Below, in pieces: positions 18,876-26,689 of a stretch of 64,000 nucleotides of DNA (its first letter is position 1; each line of letters begins with the position of its first letter). The stretch lies in contig JAQTNV010000012.1 of NCBI GenBank assembly GCA_028713675.1, positions 6,228 through 70,227 of the forward strand, written 5' to 3'. A model generated the notes under the pieces. That model had not been told where the DNA came from and did not search any database. It saw only the letters and a list, made by a program, of their open reading frames with translations. A program made the translations under genes and the position numbers. The stretch is from a bacterium (lineage in GTDB: Bacteria; Desulfobacterota; JAPLJL01).

Positions 18876-19976
18876 CTATTGAACAATTCTTTTGAACTCT
18901 GGATCATTCCAAAGCGATCTATAATTCTCATCCCTTTGAACTTCTTCTTTTAATTTGGCATTCATATTCACAGCTCTAGTTAAATATTTCAAAGCATCTT
19001 TTTTATTACCTTTTAATGTGTAGATACCCCCCACCCCATACCAAGCCCTACTGTTTTGCGGATCCAATTGAATCATCATTTTCATATCATTAATTGCCCG
19101 ATCATAATCACCATTATAAAAATATGCTAAAGATCGGAACTGATAAGTATCAGGACTATACGAAAATAACTGTATTGCCTTCGTAAAATCCTCAATGGCT
19201 TTATCATAATATTTTAAATAGTAAAAAGCTTTGCCACGCAAAAAATAGGCATCTCCTTGATCTGGAAATAGTTCGACAGCTTTATTTCCTTCCTTTAGCG
19301 AATTAATATAGTCTCCTTTTCTATTTAAAGCATATGCTTTTGCTTCATATCCAAATATTTTATTTGGCTCCAAATTAATAATGAAATCAAAATTTTCTAT
19401 AGCTCGATCATATTCTTTTAATTCTAAAAATAGATCACCTCTTATTTGATAATTAGATGGGTTCTTTGGTTCTAATTTAACAGCATGATTTAAATCTATT
19501 AAAGCTAATTCATAATTATCGGTTTTTTTATAACTATTCGCCCTCCATAAAAAAGCTTGAATATAATTCGGTTTTAATTGAATAGCATGACTAAAATCAG
19601 TTATTGCTTGATAATAATTTTCTGGAATATAACTCACACCCCGATCTAAAAATAATTCTGCATCATTTGGTCTCTTTTTAATGAGATCATTAAGCTCAGC
19701 AAGATGTTCACGGGATGATTTATTTAATTCATTTGCTTCTGAGATTTCCTTATCTTTGTTTTTCTCTTTATATAATTTATCTCTATTCAACCTATCATCC
19801 ATTAACTGAATAAACTGATCGTCACTTATTTTTTCTTCTTTATTAATAGACTTTCTCTTGGTGGGGTAATTATGTAAAAGTATAAATAAAAAGCAAATAA
19901 ATAGAATAACTAAGATAATTAATACTGATTTATCTAATTTCTTTGGTTTATTTTGTTGGTGATAATTGTCTTCCAT
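18876..19976 (-). CDS. Membrane-anchored TPR-repeat protein, AT-rich gene
   Basis: Protein-interaction scaffold of unknown partner. One N-terminal transmembrane segment (SVLIILVILFICFLFILL, about 19-36) is followed by a charged region and at least seven tandem tetratricopeptide repeats. These have the usual YxxAIxDxxxAIxLxPxxxxAxxxR pattern (for example NYELALIDLNHAVKLEPKNP, EYDRAIENFDFIINLEPNKI and YYDKAIEDFTKAIQL). The likely topology is one anchor with repeats outside the cytoplasm. The coding sequence is far richer in A and T than the flanking uvrC and APH genes, and codons ending in A/T predominate. That points to recent acquisition or different constraint. The start has no strong ribosome binding site. 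Confidence 0.88.
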   Translation of the reverse strand: MEDNYHQQNKPKKLDKSVLIILVILFICFLFILLHNYPTKRKSINKEEKISDDQFIQLMDDRLNRDKLYKEKNKDKEISEANELNKSSREHLAELNDLIKKRPNDAELFLDRGVSYIPENYYQAITDFSHAIQLKPNYIQAFLWRANSYKKTDNYELALIDLNHAVKLEPKNPSNYQIRGDLFLELKEYDRAIENFDFIINLEPNKIFGYEAKAYALNRKGDYINSLKEGNKAVELFPDQGDAYFLRGKAFYYLKYYDKAIEDFTKAIQLFSYSPDTYQFRSLAYFYNGDYDRAINDMKMMIQLDPQNSRAWYGVGGIYTLKGNKKDALKYLTRAVNMNAKLKEEVQRDENYRSLWNDPEFKRIVQ

Positions 19977-20019
19977 AATGTCAGGACTTGTTTGATTTGT
20001 TTACATTCCAAAGAACCTT

Positions 20020-20586
20020 TTACTTTCTCCGTTTAACCGAATACTTAGCTGACTTTTCCCGCGCTGTAAATCCGATCCGGCGGCGCCGGCGCACAGGCGG
20101 CGGGGTCATCAGTTGCCGGATGGCTTCAAACACGACGGCAAACTGGCGGTCGTATTTCCCTTCAAGCTCATCCAACTTCCTGGCAAGTTCGGCATGGGAG
20201 GCCAGGATCCGACGTAACTTAATGAACGCTCGAACCACATGGACGCTGACTTCAACGGCCTTTTCGCTATTAAGAACATTGGCCGCCATGATTGCCCCAT
20301 GTTCAGTGAAAGCATAGGGTAAATATTTTATGTTATGGCCGGGTTTCAAGATCACAGATTGTGATCTTGAACGCCGAATGGATTTGGCTTCTTCTCGGGA
20401 AAGCTGAAACATGAAATCTTTGGGAAATTTATTAAGGTTGCGCTTAACCGCCTGATTCAAAACCCTGGTTTCTACCCCATAAAGAAAGGCCAAATCTGAA
20501 TCCAGCATTACCTTCTGGCTCCGGATTAAAAGGATCTTGTTCTCGATAATTTCCGTGGGGACAAGATGGGTGTTTTTCTTGGGCAT
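20020..20586 (-). CDS. ORF6N-domain protein (KilA-N/phage antirepressor-like)
   Basis: DNA-binding-type domain common in phage antirepressor-like and stand-alone bacterial proteins. The N-terminal ORF6N domain (about 10-100) has the typical IENKILLIRSQKVMLDSDLAFLYGV opening, the KRNLNKFPKDFMFQLS segment and YAFTEHGAIMAANVLNSEKA. A helical region (about 100-150; LRRILASHAELARKLDELEGKYD) and a basic tail (VRRRRR..., about 160-188) follow. No phage structural or integrase genes are nearby, so this is probably a solitary copy. It is read away from the neighbouring repeat region and has no clear ribosome binding site. Confidence 0.87.
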   Translation of the reverse strand: MPKKNTHLVPTEIIENKILLIRSQKVMLDSDLAFLYGVETRVLNQAVKRNLNKFPKDFMFQLSREEAKSIRRSRSQSVILKPGHNIKYLPYAFTEHGAIMAANVLNSEKAVEVSVHVVRAFIKLRRILASHAELARKLDELEGKYDRQFAVVFEAIRQLMTPPPVRRRRRIGFTAREKSAKYSVKRRK

Positions 20587-21021
20587 TTTAGAGTTGGTTC
20601 ATTAAGTATCTTATATGGACCGCATCGGCTTGCCGATGCACTGCATTAGCAAGCTAATGCACTCCATAGAAAAACAAGATTTAAAGCCCTTTATAATGCT
20701 TATTTATAACCCTTTCTATTATTATGCCGACAAAAAGTCAAATTAGAAAAAGCTGATCATGGGTTAATTCGGAAAAATCCGTTTCTAGTTTCGAGTTTAG
20801 AGTTTCTAGTTAATTTCATAAACTTTGAATAACCAGAGACCAGAGACTAGAAACCCGAAACCGCTTTATGCTATTGGCGGGGTTAGACTATGCGGGTTGA
20901 ATTCAGTAGGATATTCAACAGTATAAATCATCAAAAGGCTTCATCGAAAAATTTATTAATTATAAATAGAGATTCTTCGTCCCGCCGGAGGCGGGACTCA
21001 GAATGACAAGCAATACGTAAA
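20587..21021. other. Divergent intergenic region rich in repeats
   Basis: 435 bases with no convincing gene. It holds two family A hairpins (20622-20667), two heptamer arrays of opposite sense (TTTCTAG/TTTCGAG/TTTAGAG at about 20786-20812 and ACCAGAG/ACTAGAA/ACCCGAA at about 20833-20860) and an ATTCTTCG...CAGAATGAC element around CCCGCCGGAGGCGGG (20972-21008). Promoters for both flanking genes must lie here but are not obvious. Confidence 0.6.
20614..20667. repeat. REP-like hairpins, family A copies 4 and 5
   Basis: GCATCGGC-TT-GCCGATGC (20622-20639) is followed by GCATTAGC-AA-GCTAATGC (20643-20660) and the ACTCCAT tail. Both hairpins are perfect, although their arm sequences differ from each other and from the 3.77 kb copy. 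Confidence 0.8.
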
Positions 21022-22038
21022 ATGGAATTAAAGAAAAACCTCCAGGAATTTTTCCGGAAGAACCTCAGAGATCCGGGTCTTACGCTCAGCGAGCTCGTCC
21101 GGTATACCGAGGGCTGGTCGTGCGAGACATTCCGGGTAGGCCTCACCCTTCCGGACGGCCCCCGCGAATTCATCATCCGGAAGCAACCCCTCGTCGGGTT
21201 GATCAGCAATTACAACATGGAAAAGGAATACCGCGTCTTGAAAGCCCTCATGTCCACCGACATGAAAAGCCCGAAGGTCTTCTGGTTCGAGCCCGACCCG
21301 GCCGTAATGGGGTGTCCCTTCTATGTGATGGAGCTGGTCCCGGGAGAGGTGCCCGTCCCGCCGATGAAGGACGAAAAGCAGGTCCTCTTCCCCGACGAAA
21401 AAAGCCGCCGGGCCCTGGCCGGGGATTTCGTGGACATCCTCGTCCGGCTTCACCGGGCGGACTGGCGCGCCCTGGGTCTCGATTTCCTGGGCGATCCCGG
21501 GCCCGGAAAGGGCGCGGCCCGGGCGCAGGTCAAATACTGGGAGGACAATATCCGCCACGACCAGCTCGAGCCCTACCCGGTTGTGACCCAGGCGGTCCTC
21601 TGGCTCCGGGATCATCTTCCGGAAGCGGAAAAAACCTGCATCATCCACGGGGATTACCGGACCGGGAATTACATCACCCGCGACGGCCGGATCCAGGCCA
21701 TCCTTGACTGGGAATTCGTGCATCTCGGCGACCCGATGGAGGAGCTGGCTTACACGATGGATGTGGGCTGGAGATCAGGCCCGCCGGATTTCCTGATCAG
21801 CCACCTGATGACCGAATCCGAGTTTCTGAAACTCTACCAGGAGAAAAGCGGCCTCATGATCAATAAGGAAGCGCTCGAGTTTTACCGCGTCCTGAGCGCC
21901 TTGAAGATGGTTGGCATGGGGGTGGGCGCGACCAAGGCTTTTTCGGGAGGAAACGCCCGGGATCTCCGGATCGCGGTTTTCCACTACCGGACCTATCCGT
22001 TTTTATATGTGCTGGCAAAAACGTTAGGAGTTGTATAA
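21022..22038 (+). CDS. Aminoglycoside-phosphotransferase-like kinase (APH family)
   Basis: Protein-kinase-like fold small-molecule kinase of unknown substrate. The N-lobe has FIIRKQPLVGLISNYNMEKEYRVLKAL, with the ATP-binding lysine (RKQ, near 53) and the alpha-C glutamate in MEKEY. The hinge reads PFYVMELVPGE. The catalytic loop is IHGDYRTGNYI (His 209, Asp 211, Asn 216) and the metal-binding aspartate is in ILDWEF. This subgroup resembles the ACAD10-like acyl-CoA phosphotransferases rather than antibiotic-resistance enzymes. It is the first of three consecutive plus-strand genes that include a helical protein and a CrtC/AttH-like protein, a combination suggesting lipid or aromatic metabolism. 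The start has no strong ribosome binding site. Confidence 0.85.
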   Translation: MELKKNLQEFFRKNLRDPGLTLSELVRYTEGWSCETFRVGLTLPDGPREFIIRKQPLVGLISNYNMEKEYRVLKALMSTDMKSPKVFWFEPDPAVMGCPFYVMELVPGEVPVPPMKDEKQVLFPDEKSRRALAGDFVDILVRLHRADWRALGLDFLGDPGPGKGAARAQVKYWEDNIRHDQLEPYPVVTQAVLWLRDHLPEAEKTCIIHGDYRTGNYITRDGRIQAILDWEFVHLGDPMEELAYTMDVGWRSGPPDFLISHLMTESEFLKLYQEKSGLMINKEALEFYRVLSALKMVGMGVGATKAFSGGNARDLRIAVFHYRTYPFLYVLAKTLGVV

Positions 22039-22099
22039 CCAAGTACGGAGCAATGATTAAAAACCCGTAAAGGGTTAGGCGTGAGGCGTTATCCACACG

Positions 22100-22180
22100 T
22101 CAATTTGCATAGGGCATAGGGTTTGAACTTTTCTTTATTTGAGCCGCGGTCTGCGGCCTGCGGTCGGCGGTCGATTTCAG
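22100..22180. repeat. Heptamer arrays downstream of the APH-like gene
   Basis: A short GCATAGG-GCATAGG block (22107-22121) is followed by GCGGTCT GCGGCCT GCGGTCG GCGGTCG (22146-22173). These are two unrelated heptamer families side by side. Confidence 0.75.
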
Positions 22181-22283
22181 GGAAGCGAAACCTTCCCCCC
22201 AAAAAAGAAAAAATGCCAACGCGTCAGATAAAGAAAGCTGATTGCTGACAGCTAAATAAGAATTTAATCAAATCGGAGGATAT

Positions 22284-22802
22284 ATGCTTCTATCGATTGA
22301 AAATCAATTTTCCGGGATTCGGCAGACCCTTGAGGAAGTGGTCGTCCCGCACATCTCCTCCCCCTATGTCCGCGGGCAGGTCATCGCGGTAATGGAGATC
22401 CTGAACCAGATGCAGAACTGGGTGGAATACCGTTCCGACCTCCTGGAGGACGAGATCAGCCGCGCCCGGGTCGTGATTTCCTCCATCGCGGAGGCCCTGA
22501 AGGCCCTGGGCCCCGAGGTCCGGGAGGCCACCGGGGATTTTTTCCGTGAAAGGGAAAGCCTGGAGGCCGCCGCCCCGAAGGACGGGAAAGAGCTCCTGGA
22601 ACTCAGGAACCGGACCAACCGCCTGCTGGAGCTTTCCCAACAGCTCTTTCACAAGATCCGTGAGATCATTCCCCCGGAAGAAAAAGCGAACATCGAAAAA
22701 CTTCTCGGCGCGCACCTCGGGTACATCAGCAGGCGCAATTTGAAACTCCTCCGCCCCACGCTGCTGAATAAAATAAGCACCGGAGGGGAGGAAAAGAAGT
22801 AG
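22284..22802 (+). CDS. Helical protein of unknown function
   Basis: No family recognised. The 172 residues are predicted, from the heptad-like spacing of leucine and isoleucine, to be almost wholly alpha-helical (for example VRGQVIAVMEILNQMQNWV at about 29-47 and LLELRNRTNRLLELSQQLFH at about 104-123). There is no signal peptide or membrane segment. A strong GGAGG lies 7 bases before the ATG. It sits between the APH-like kinase and the CrtC/AttH-like gene and may form an accessory subunit of that pathway; this is inference from position only. The stop codon is followed by repeat sequence. Confidence 0.75.
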   Translation: MLLSIENQFSGIRQTLEEVVVPHISSPYVRGQVIAVMEILNQMQNWVEYRSDLLEDEISRARVVISSIAEALKALGPEVREATGDFFRERESLEAAAPKDGKELLELRNRTNRLLELSQQLFHKIREIIPPEEKANIEKLLGAHLGYISRRNLKLLRPTLLNKISTGGEEKK

Positions 22803-23114
22803 CAAGCAGAAGGTGGCAAGAAGCTCAAAGGTCAAAGCTCAAAGGTAATATTGTCTGTCGGGTCTATCGTGTTCTTTGGGTTCATTGTGTCGGTTTAAAC
22901 TTTTCTTTGACACTATAGACACTATGGACTCAACAGACCCAATGGACGCTTTTAACCTATGCCCTTTGCGTTATGCTATGGCGACAGACCAGGCAGCAAA
23001 TCCGCCGGTCGCCGGTAGCCGCGGGCTTGAGCCTGCGCAATTATTAATGGAAGGATGTAAGATATTTATATTTTCGCAACCTCAAGGTTGCGGCCGCCAA
23101 GAAAAAGAGGATAA
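22803..23114. repeat. Heptamer arrays and hairpins, no gene
   Basis: 312 bases. AAGCTCA AAGGTCA AAGCTCA AAGGTAA (22821-22848) is a clear 7-bp array. TTGTCTG TCGGGTC TATCGTG and ACTATAG ACACTAT GGACTCA ACAGACC CAATGGA are looser ones. CTATGCCCTTTGCG (about 22958-22972) is an inverted GCATAG-family piece. Two hairpins follow: GCGGGC-TTGA-GCCTGC (about 23020-23036) and CGCAACC-TCAA-GGTTGCG (about 23075-23092). Confidence 0.7.
23072..23098. repeat. REP-like hairpin, family B copy 1
   Basis: TTTCGCAACCTCAAGGTTGCG followed by GCCGCC. A second copy at 32296-32322 reads TTTCGCAGCCTAAAGGCTGTG followed by TCTGCC. The A-T pair of one stem is replaced by a G-C pair in the other. Confidence 0.65.
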
Positions 23115-23996
23115 ATGCTGAAACCCGCTGACGAATTCATTCATCCTTTTCCCCGGGATCTTAAAGAGACCTGGAAGGAGAACTGGTATTTCAACTTCAT
23201 CGACCGCGAAAAGGGGGTCTGGGGCTTTAATCACCTGAGCCTGGTCCGGAACAAGGGCAAGGCCCGTTTTACCGCCGCCCATGTGGTTCAGGGCCAGCCG
23301 CGGATCTACTCCAACGTGATCGACATCCCCGGATCCTTCCCCGGCGACCTCCTGACCGACGGCGTGGTCGCGATCAAGTGCCTGGAGCCGTTTAAGACTT
23401 ACCAGACGGATTTCCGGGGCAAAGACCACGAGCTGATCCTCCAGGTCGAGGGCCGTTTTCCCATCTGTGATTACGGGCGCAACCTCCAGGACGAGAAGGA
23501 CATCTCCCTGAGCATGGCTCATTACGAACAGAGCTGCCGGCTTACCGGTGTCCTCAGGATCAAAGGCCGGGAAATCCCGGTCGACTGCCTGGGCCAGCGG
23601 GATCACAGCTGGGGCTTCCGGGAGGAATCCAAAATCAGGGGCTGGAACTGGCTGGCCGGCCAGTTCGATGACTGCGCCGTGAACATCATGATCACCCGGA
23701 AAATCGAGGAAACGATCCCCGGCGGTTTTATTTCCGATTCCCGGGGCGGGGTGCGCATCCTCTCGGTGGAGGTCCAAACCGAGTATGAAGCCGACGGCCG
23801 GAACCCGCTGGCTTCCATTTATACCGCCCGGGCCGAAGACGGACGGACGCTCCGGATCAAGTCGAAGAAGTTCTCCCAGATCAAGCTCCCGGTGCAGAAA
23901 GGCGCTTTTGTCTACGAGAACTTCGCCGATTTCACTCTGCTCGAGACCGGCCAAAAAGGGCTGGGGGTGGAAGAACATCTTTTGGGAAATCAATGA
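23115..23996 (+). CDS. CrtC/AttH-like (DUF7064-type) lipocalin-fold protein
   Basis: The 293 residues resemble the family formerly grouped with hydroxyneurosporene synthase (CrtC) and AttH, beta-barrel proteins thought to act on hydrophobic substrates. The identifying motif is LGQRDHSWGFREESKIRGWNW (about 158-178), with the invariant RDHSWG. N-terminal WYFNFIDREKGVWGFNHLSL and C-terminal beta-strand-rich segments are consistent with the double-barrel fold. Proteins of this type frequently neighbour APH-like kinases, as here. There is no signal peptide. A GAGG site precedes the ATG. The reaction is unknown, but steroid, terpenoid or acyl substrates are plausible. Confidence 0.75.
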   Translation: MLKPADEFIHPFPRDLKETWKENWYFNFIDREKGVWGFNHLSLVRNKGKARFTAAHVVQGQPRIYSNVIDIPGSFPGDLLTDGVVAIKCLEPFKTYQTDFRGKDHELILQVEGRFPICDYGRNLQDEKDISLSMAHYEQSCRLTGVLRIKGREIPVDCLGQRDHSWGFREESKIRGWNWLAGQFDDCAVNIMITRKIEETIPGGFISDSRGGVRILSVEVQTEYEADGRNPLASIYTARAEDGRTLRIKSKKFSQIKLPVQKGAFVYENFADFTLLETGQKGLGVEEHLLGNQ

Positions 23997-24007
23997 CCAA
24001 ATCCCAA

Positions 24008-24071
24008 GCTCTCCTACGACCCCGATGGGGTCTCAGGACGAGAACCCCAGAGGGGCAATTACCAAACAAAT
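24008..24071. repeat. 64-bp repeat, left copy of a perfect inverted pair
   Basis: Exactly complementary over all 64 bases to 26565-26628. Contains two internal palindromes, GACCCCGATGGGGTC and AACCCCAGAGGGGCAA-like, and ends in ACCAAACAAAT. Confidence 0.95.
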
Positions 24072-24180
24072 CCCAATGCCAAAACCCAAATCCCAAATCA
24101 TTAATCAAACTAAGCGAACCGTTTTTTTTAACTTCCGGCGCTTTGCCCCCTGCTCCCTGCCCTTTGCTCTGGGCCTTTTG
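24072..24180. repeat. AATCCCA-type and CTGCCCTTTG heptamer sequence before comB
   Basis: AATCCCA ATGCCAA AACCCAA ATCCCAA (24070-24097) is a 7-bp array continuing the edge of the 64-bp repeat. TTGCCCC CTGCTCC CTGCCCT TTGCTCT (about 24142-24170) is a second one ending 12 bases before comB. Confidence 0.7.
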
Positions 24181-24182
24181 AT

Positions 24183-24917
24183 ATGGCGCGCATCTATCTA
24201 GTTACTTCCTGGCAGGAGGTTGACCCCGGGCGCCTGCCGGGGGCGACCGCGGTGGTCATCGATGTCCTGGCCGCCACCACCAACATCATCACCGGGTTCG
24301 CCTCCGGAGCGGAAAGGTTTATCCTGGCCCGGGACCGGGAGGAAACCGAGGCTCTGGCCCAAAAACTTCCCCCGGAAAGCCGGCTCCGGGCCGGGGAGAT
24401 CGGCTCGAGCTTTATCCGGGAATTCGAGCTCACCCCCCTGTCTTCCAATTTCCGTTCCCCCCGGGTCCGGGGGAAAACCATCGTCCTCAACACCACCAAC
24501 GGCACCCGGGCCGCTCACGCCTGCCGCCCGGCGGCGCGGGTGATCCTCGCCGCCTTGATTAACGCCCGGGCGGTGGTGGATTTCCTGGTCCGGGAGCAGA
24601 CCGAAAAAGTCACGATTGTCTGCGCCGGCAACCTGGGGAAAATCGCTTACGAGGATTTCTTCTGCGGCGGGCTTTTAGTGGAAAAACTCCTGGCCCGCCG
24701 CGAATTCCGGACCAATGACGCGGCTTTGGCCGCCCGCGACGTTTATCGCCAGGGCCGGGAGCGGGCTTTCCCCGCTTTTCTGGACACCCTCTCCAGCCGC
24801 GCGATCCTCACCTACGGCACGGAAGACGAAATCCGTTTCGCCGCCCAGGAAGACCTCTATTCGCTGGTCCCGGGAATGTCGCCAAATTCACCCCTGGGCC
24901 TGGAAATCAAAGTCTGA
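24183..24917 (+). CDS. comB: ComB-like 2-phosphosulfolactate phosphatase family protein
   Basis: ComB hydrolyses 2-phosphosulfolactate in coenzyme M/sulfolactate synthesis, but many bacterial members have no proven role. Family features are AVVIDVLAATTNIITGFASGAERF (about 21-44), LRAGEIGSSFIREFELTPLS, the TTNGTRA phosphate/metal segment (about 104-110), VTIVCAGNLGKIAYEDFFCGG (about 140-160) and the C-terminal FAAQEDLYSLVP. At 244 residues the length is right. From memory the family usually has DVLRAT(S/T)T; here the arginine is alanine (DVLAATT), which could affect substrate binding. The gene starts just after repeat sequence without a clear ribosome binding site. It lies inside the 64-bp inverted-repeat bracket. 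No other CoM genes are visible. Confidence 0.85.
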   Translation: MARIYLVTSWQEVDPGRLPGATAVVIDVLAATTNIITGFASGAERFILARDREETEALAQKLPPESRLRAGEIGSSFIREFELTPLSSNFRSPRVRGKTIVLNTTNGTRAAHACRPAARVILAALINARAVVDFLVREQTEKVTIVCAGNLGKIAYEDFFCGGLLVEKLLARREFRTNDAALAARDVYRQGRERAFPAFLDTLSSRAILTYGTEDEIRFAAQEDLYSLVPGMSPNSPLGLEIKV

Positions 24918-24978
24918 GCGGCCCCGCTATTTAGAAAATCGGCGCAATATTTTAAAATGTAACCACCGGAGGTCATCC

Positions 24979-25563
24979 ATGGAAAAAAGTTCCCGAAAGA
25001 ATCGTGATATCGTGATCGCGCTTATCCTGGTCGGGGTAGTTGCGGCCGCGACCGGGGCCTATTTTTCCTACCGGCATTACTTCGAGAAATACCTGACCTA
25101 CGAAGACCAGATGTACGGCGTCAGGATCAAACACCCCGCCAGCTGGTCCACCGCTTTCGAACACCAGATCATCAAGGAAAACCAGGTAATCAATCTGATC
25201 GCCTTCCGGACCCCGGAGGCCAAGCCCGGCGATCCCGGTCACTTTGTCAACATCATCGCATATACCGTGCCCCAGGGCCTGACGCTCAAGGACAGCATGG
25301 AGCAGGAACTGGCGGAGATGAAAATATTTTACCGCGACTTCCGGCTGGTGGATTCGGGCGACACCACTATGGGCGGGCTCCCGGCCCACCGGTTTGTCTA
25401 CACCTTCTCCCAGGACGGCCTCGAATATAAAAAACTCCAGGTCCATGTCCTGAAAGGACAGCAAGGTTTCGCCCTGGGTTATCTGCAGGATTTGAAAGAT
25501 TTCGGCTGGCATACGAGGCAGGTGGAAAAGATGATTAAATCCTTCGAGTTCACCAAACCCTGA
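24979..25563 (+). CDS. Single-pass membrane protein with PsbP/Mog1-like domain
   Basis: An N-terminal transmembrane helix (DIVIALILVGVVAAATGAYF, about 9-28) with basic residues before it places the remaining 165 residues outside the cytoplasm. That domain has the PsbP/Mog1-type pattern of a lipoprotein-like beta/alpha sandwich: YGVRIKHPASW at about 48-58, GLPAHRFVYTF at about 134-144, then a final VEKMIKSFEF helix-strand. Function is unknown; such domains often serve as protein-interaction modules. The ATG at 24979 is chosen because GGAGG sits 6 bases upstream. The long in-frame extension upstream overlaps comB and is not used. Confidence 0.8.
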   Translation: MEKSSRKNRDIVIALILVGVVAAATGAYFSYRHYFEKYLTYEDQMYGVRIKHPASWSTAFEHQIIKENQVINLIAFRTPEAKPGDPGHFVNIIAYTVPQGLTLKDSMEQELAEMKIFYRDFRLVDSGDTTMGGLPAHRFVYTFSQDGLEYKKLQVHVLKGQQGFALGYLQDLKDFGWHTRQVEKMIKSFEFTKP

Positions 25564-25653
25564 GGAACCTCCAAGGCTCGAACCCACCCGGACCTCCTGG
25601 GGGGCGGAAACCTTTCCCGGGCCCGGCGGCAAAAACACTTATCGGCACTTCTG

Positions 25654-26448
25654 ATGAACACCGAAGAGATAATCCGGGCCATCAATTTCAACCTTTCCGA
25701 GATGGAGAAAAGCTGCCGCCCGGACGAGCTCTGGCTGGTTAACCTGCTCCGCGAAAAACTGCCCGGCGCCAACCACCAGGTCCTGGATTTTTTCCTCGAG
25801 ATCACCAACCAGGAAAAGGCCAAACTCACGGACTGGTTCCACGCCCCGGATGAATCCGACGAAAAAATGCTGGAAATCACCAAACTGGCCGGCGTACTCC
25901 GGGAATACGGGGTCAACCTCAAGAAACTCTCGCTCGCGGACAACGGCCTGACCCACCGGGTCAGCGAGCTCCTGGAAAACTCCGACAGCCTGGAGGAAAG
26001 ATTACTGAACAAACTCCACGATCTCCTTTCCGGGGAAACCAAGAAAATCGAAATCACCGGGCAGGTCAAGATGCTCGAGAGCATGGTGGACTGGGGGCAT
26101 GAGGAAGAAAAGTCGAAAGGGGCCCCGCCGGAGACTGCCTGCCCGGCGCCGACCCCCGAAGATGAAAGCGAAACCGAACGCCATCTCACCGAGCTCTGGA
26201 ACAATAAAGTCCGGCCGGATTACCTGCGGATCGAGGTTTACAACCCCGCGAGCTTCCTGGACAAGGTTCCCCGGATCCTCAACCGGGACCTGCTCGAAGG
26301 GTTCACCTTCTCCCCCCAGGAACAGACAACCATCGAATTCGTCGACGGGAAAAAGAACATCCGGAAAATCGTCGATTTAAGCCCGATCAAGTACGACGCC
26401 ATCAATTTCTTCATTTACCTGAGGCGGAAAAAAGTGCTGGAATGGTAA
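25654..26448 (+). CDS. Two-part cytoplasmic protein of unknown function
   Basis: No family recognised. The N-terminal half (about 1-145) is helical and acidic (IIRAINFNLSEMEKSC, LLREKLPG, LAGVLREYGVNLKKLSL). A Pro/Glu-rich linker (GAPPETACPAPTPEDESE, about 156-173) follows. The C-terminal half (about 175-264) is a compact basic domain with RPDYLRIEVYNPASFLDKVPRIL and a final FFIYLRRKKVLEW. There is no signal peptide or membrane helix. It is the last of three genes lying between the two 64-bp inverted repeats, and repeat sequence begins within ten bases of its stop codon. The start has a poor ribosome binding site. Confidence 0.72.
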   Translation: MNTEEIIRAINFNLSEMEKSCRPDELWLVNLLREKLPGANHQVLDFFLEITNQEKAKLTDWFHAPDESDEKMLEITKLAGVLREYGVNLKKLSLADNGLTHRVSELLENSDSLEERLLNKLHDLLSGETKKIEITGQVKMLESMVDWGHEEEKSKGAPPETACPAPTPEDESETERHLTELWNNKVRPDYLRIEVYNPASFLDKVPRILNRDLLEGFTFSPQEQTTIEFVDGKKNIRKIVDLSPIKYDAINFFIYLRRKKVLEW

Positions 26449-26455
26449 AATAAAA

Positions 26456-26500
26456 ACAATTACCAATTACCAAATTCCAAGCTCCAAATAAACCGGAAAA
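26456..26500. repeat. ATTACCA heptamer array
   Basis: CAATTACCAATTACCAAATTCCAAGCTCC reads as ATTACCA ATTACCA AATTCCA AGCTCCA. The same family occurs at 35400 and, inverted, at 38441. Confidence 0.8.
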
Positions 26501-26564
26501 AATCCTGCAGCGTTTAAAAAACTCTTTCTTTCTGTTATCTGAAGTTTGAAAATTGAAATTTAGA

Positions 26565-26628
26565 ATTTGTTTGGTAATTGCCCCTCTGGGGTTCTCGTCC
26601 TGAGACCCCATCGGGGTCGTAGGAGAGC
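26565..26628. repeat. 64-bp repeat, right copy of a perfect inverted pair
   Basis: Exact reverse complement of 24008-24071. The two copies bracket the ComB-like, PsbP-like and unknown genes, with 2493 bases between them. Confidence 0.95.
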
Positions 26629-26689
26629 CTGGTTATTGGAGCTTTCTATCAAGAGCTTGGTTATTGGTAATTAACGAAAGGTTGCCATT

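Noticed and set aside
22089-22097. An exact TTATCCACA DnaA box
   Set aside because: Single copy in a repeat-rich spacer 20 kb from dnaA, with no AT-rich unwinding region; probably chance.
22876-23121. 81-codon plus-strand ORF before the CrtC/AttH-like gene
   Set aside because: Its residues are translations of heptamer arrays and hairpins. No support as a protein.
24715-24978. N-terminal extension of the PsbP-like gene
   Set aside because: It lies in the comB coding region in another frame. The ATG at 24979 has GGAGG at the right distance and begins the transmembrane segment.
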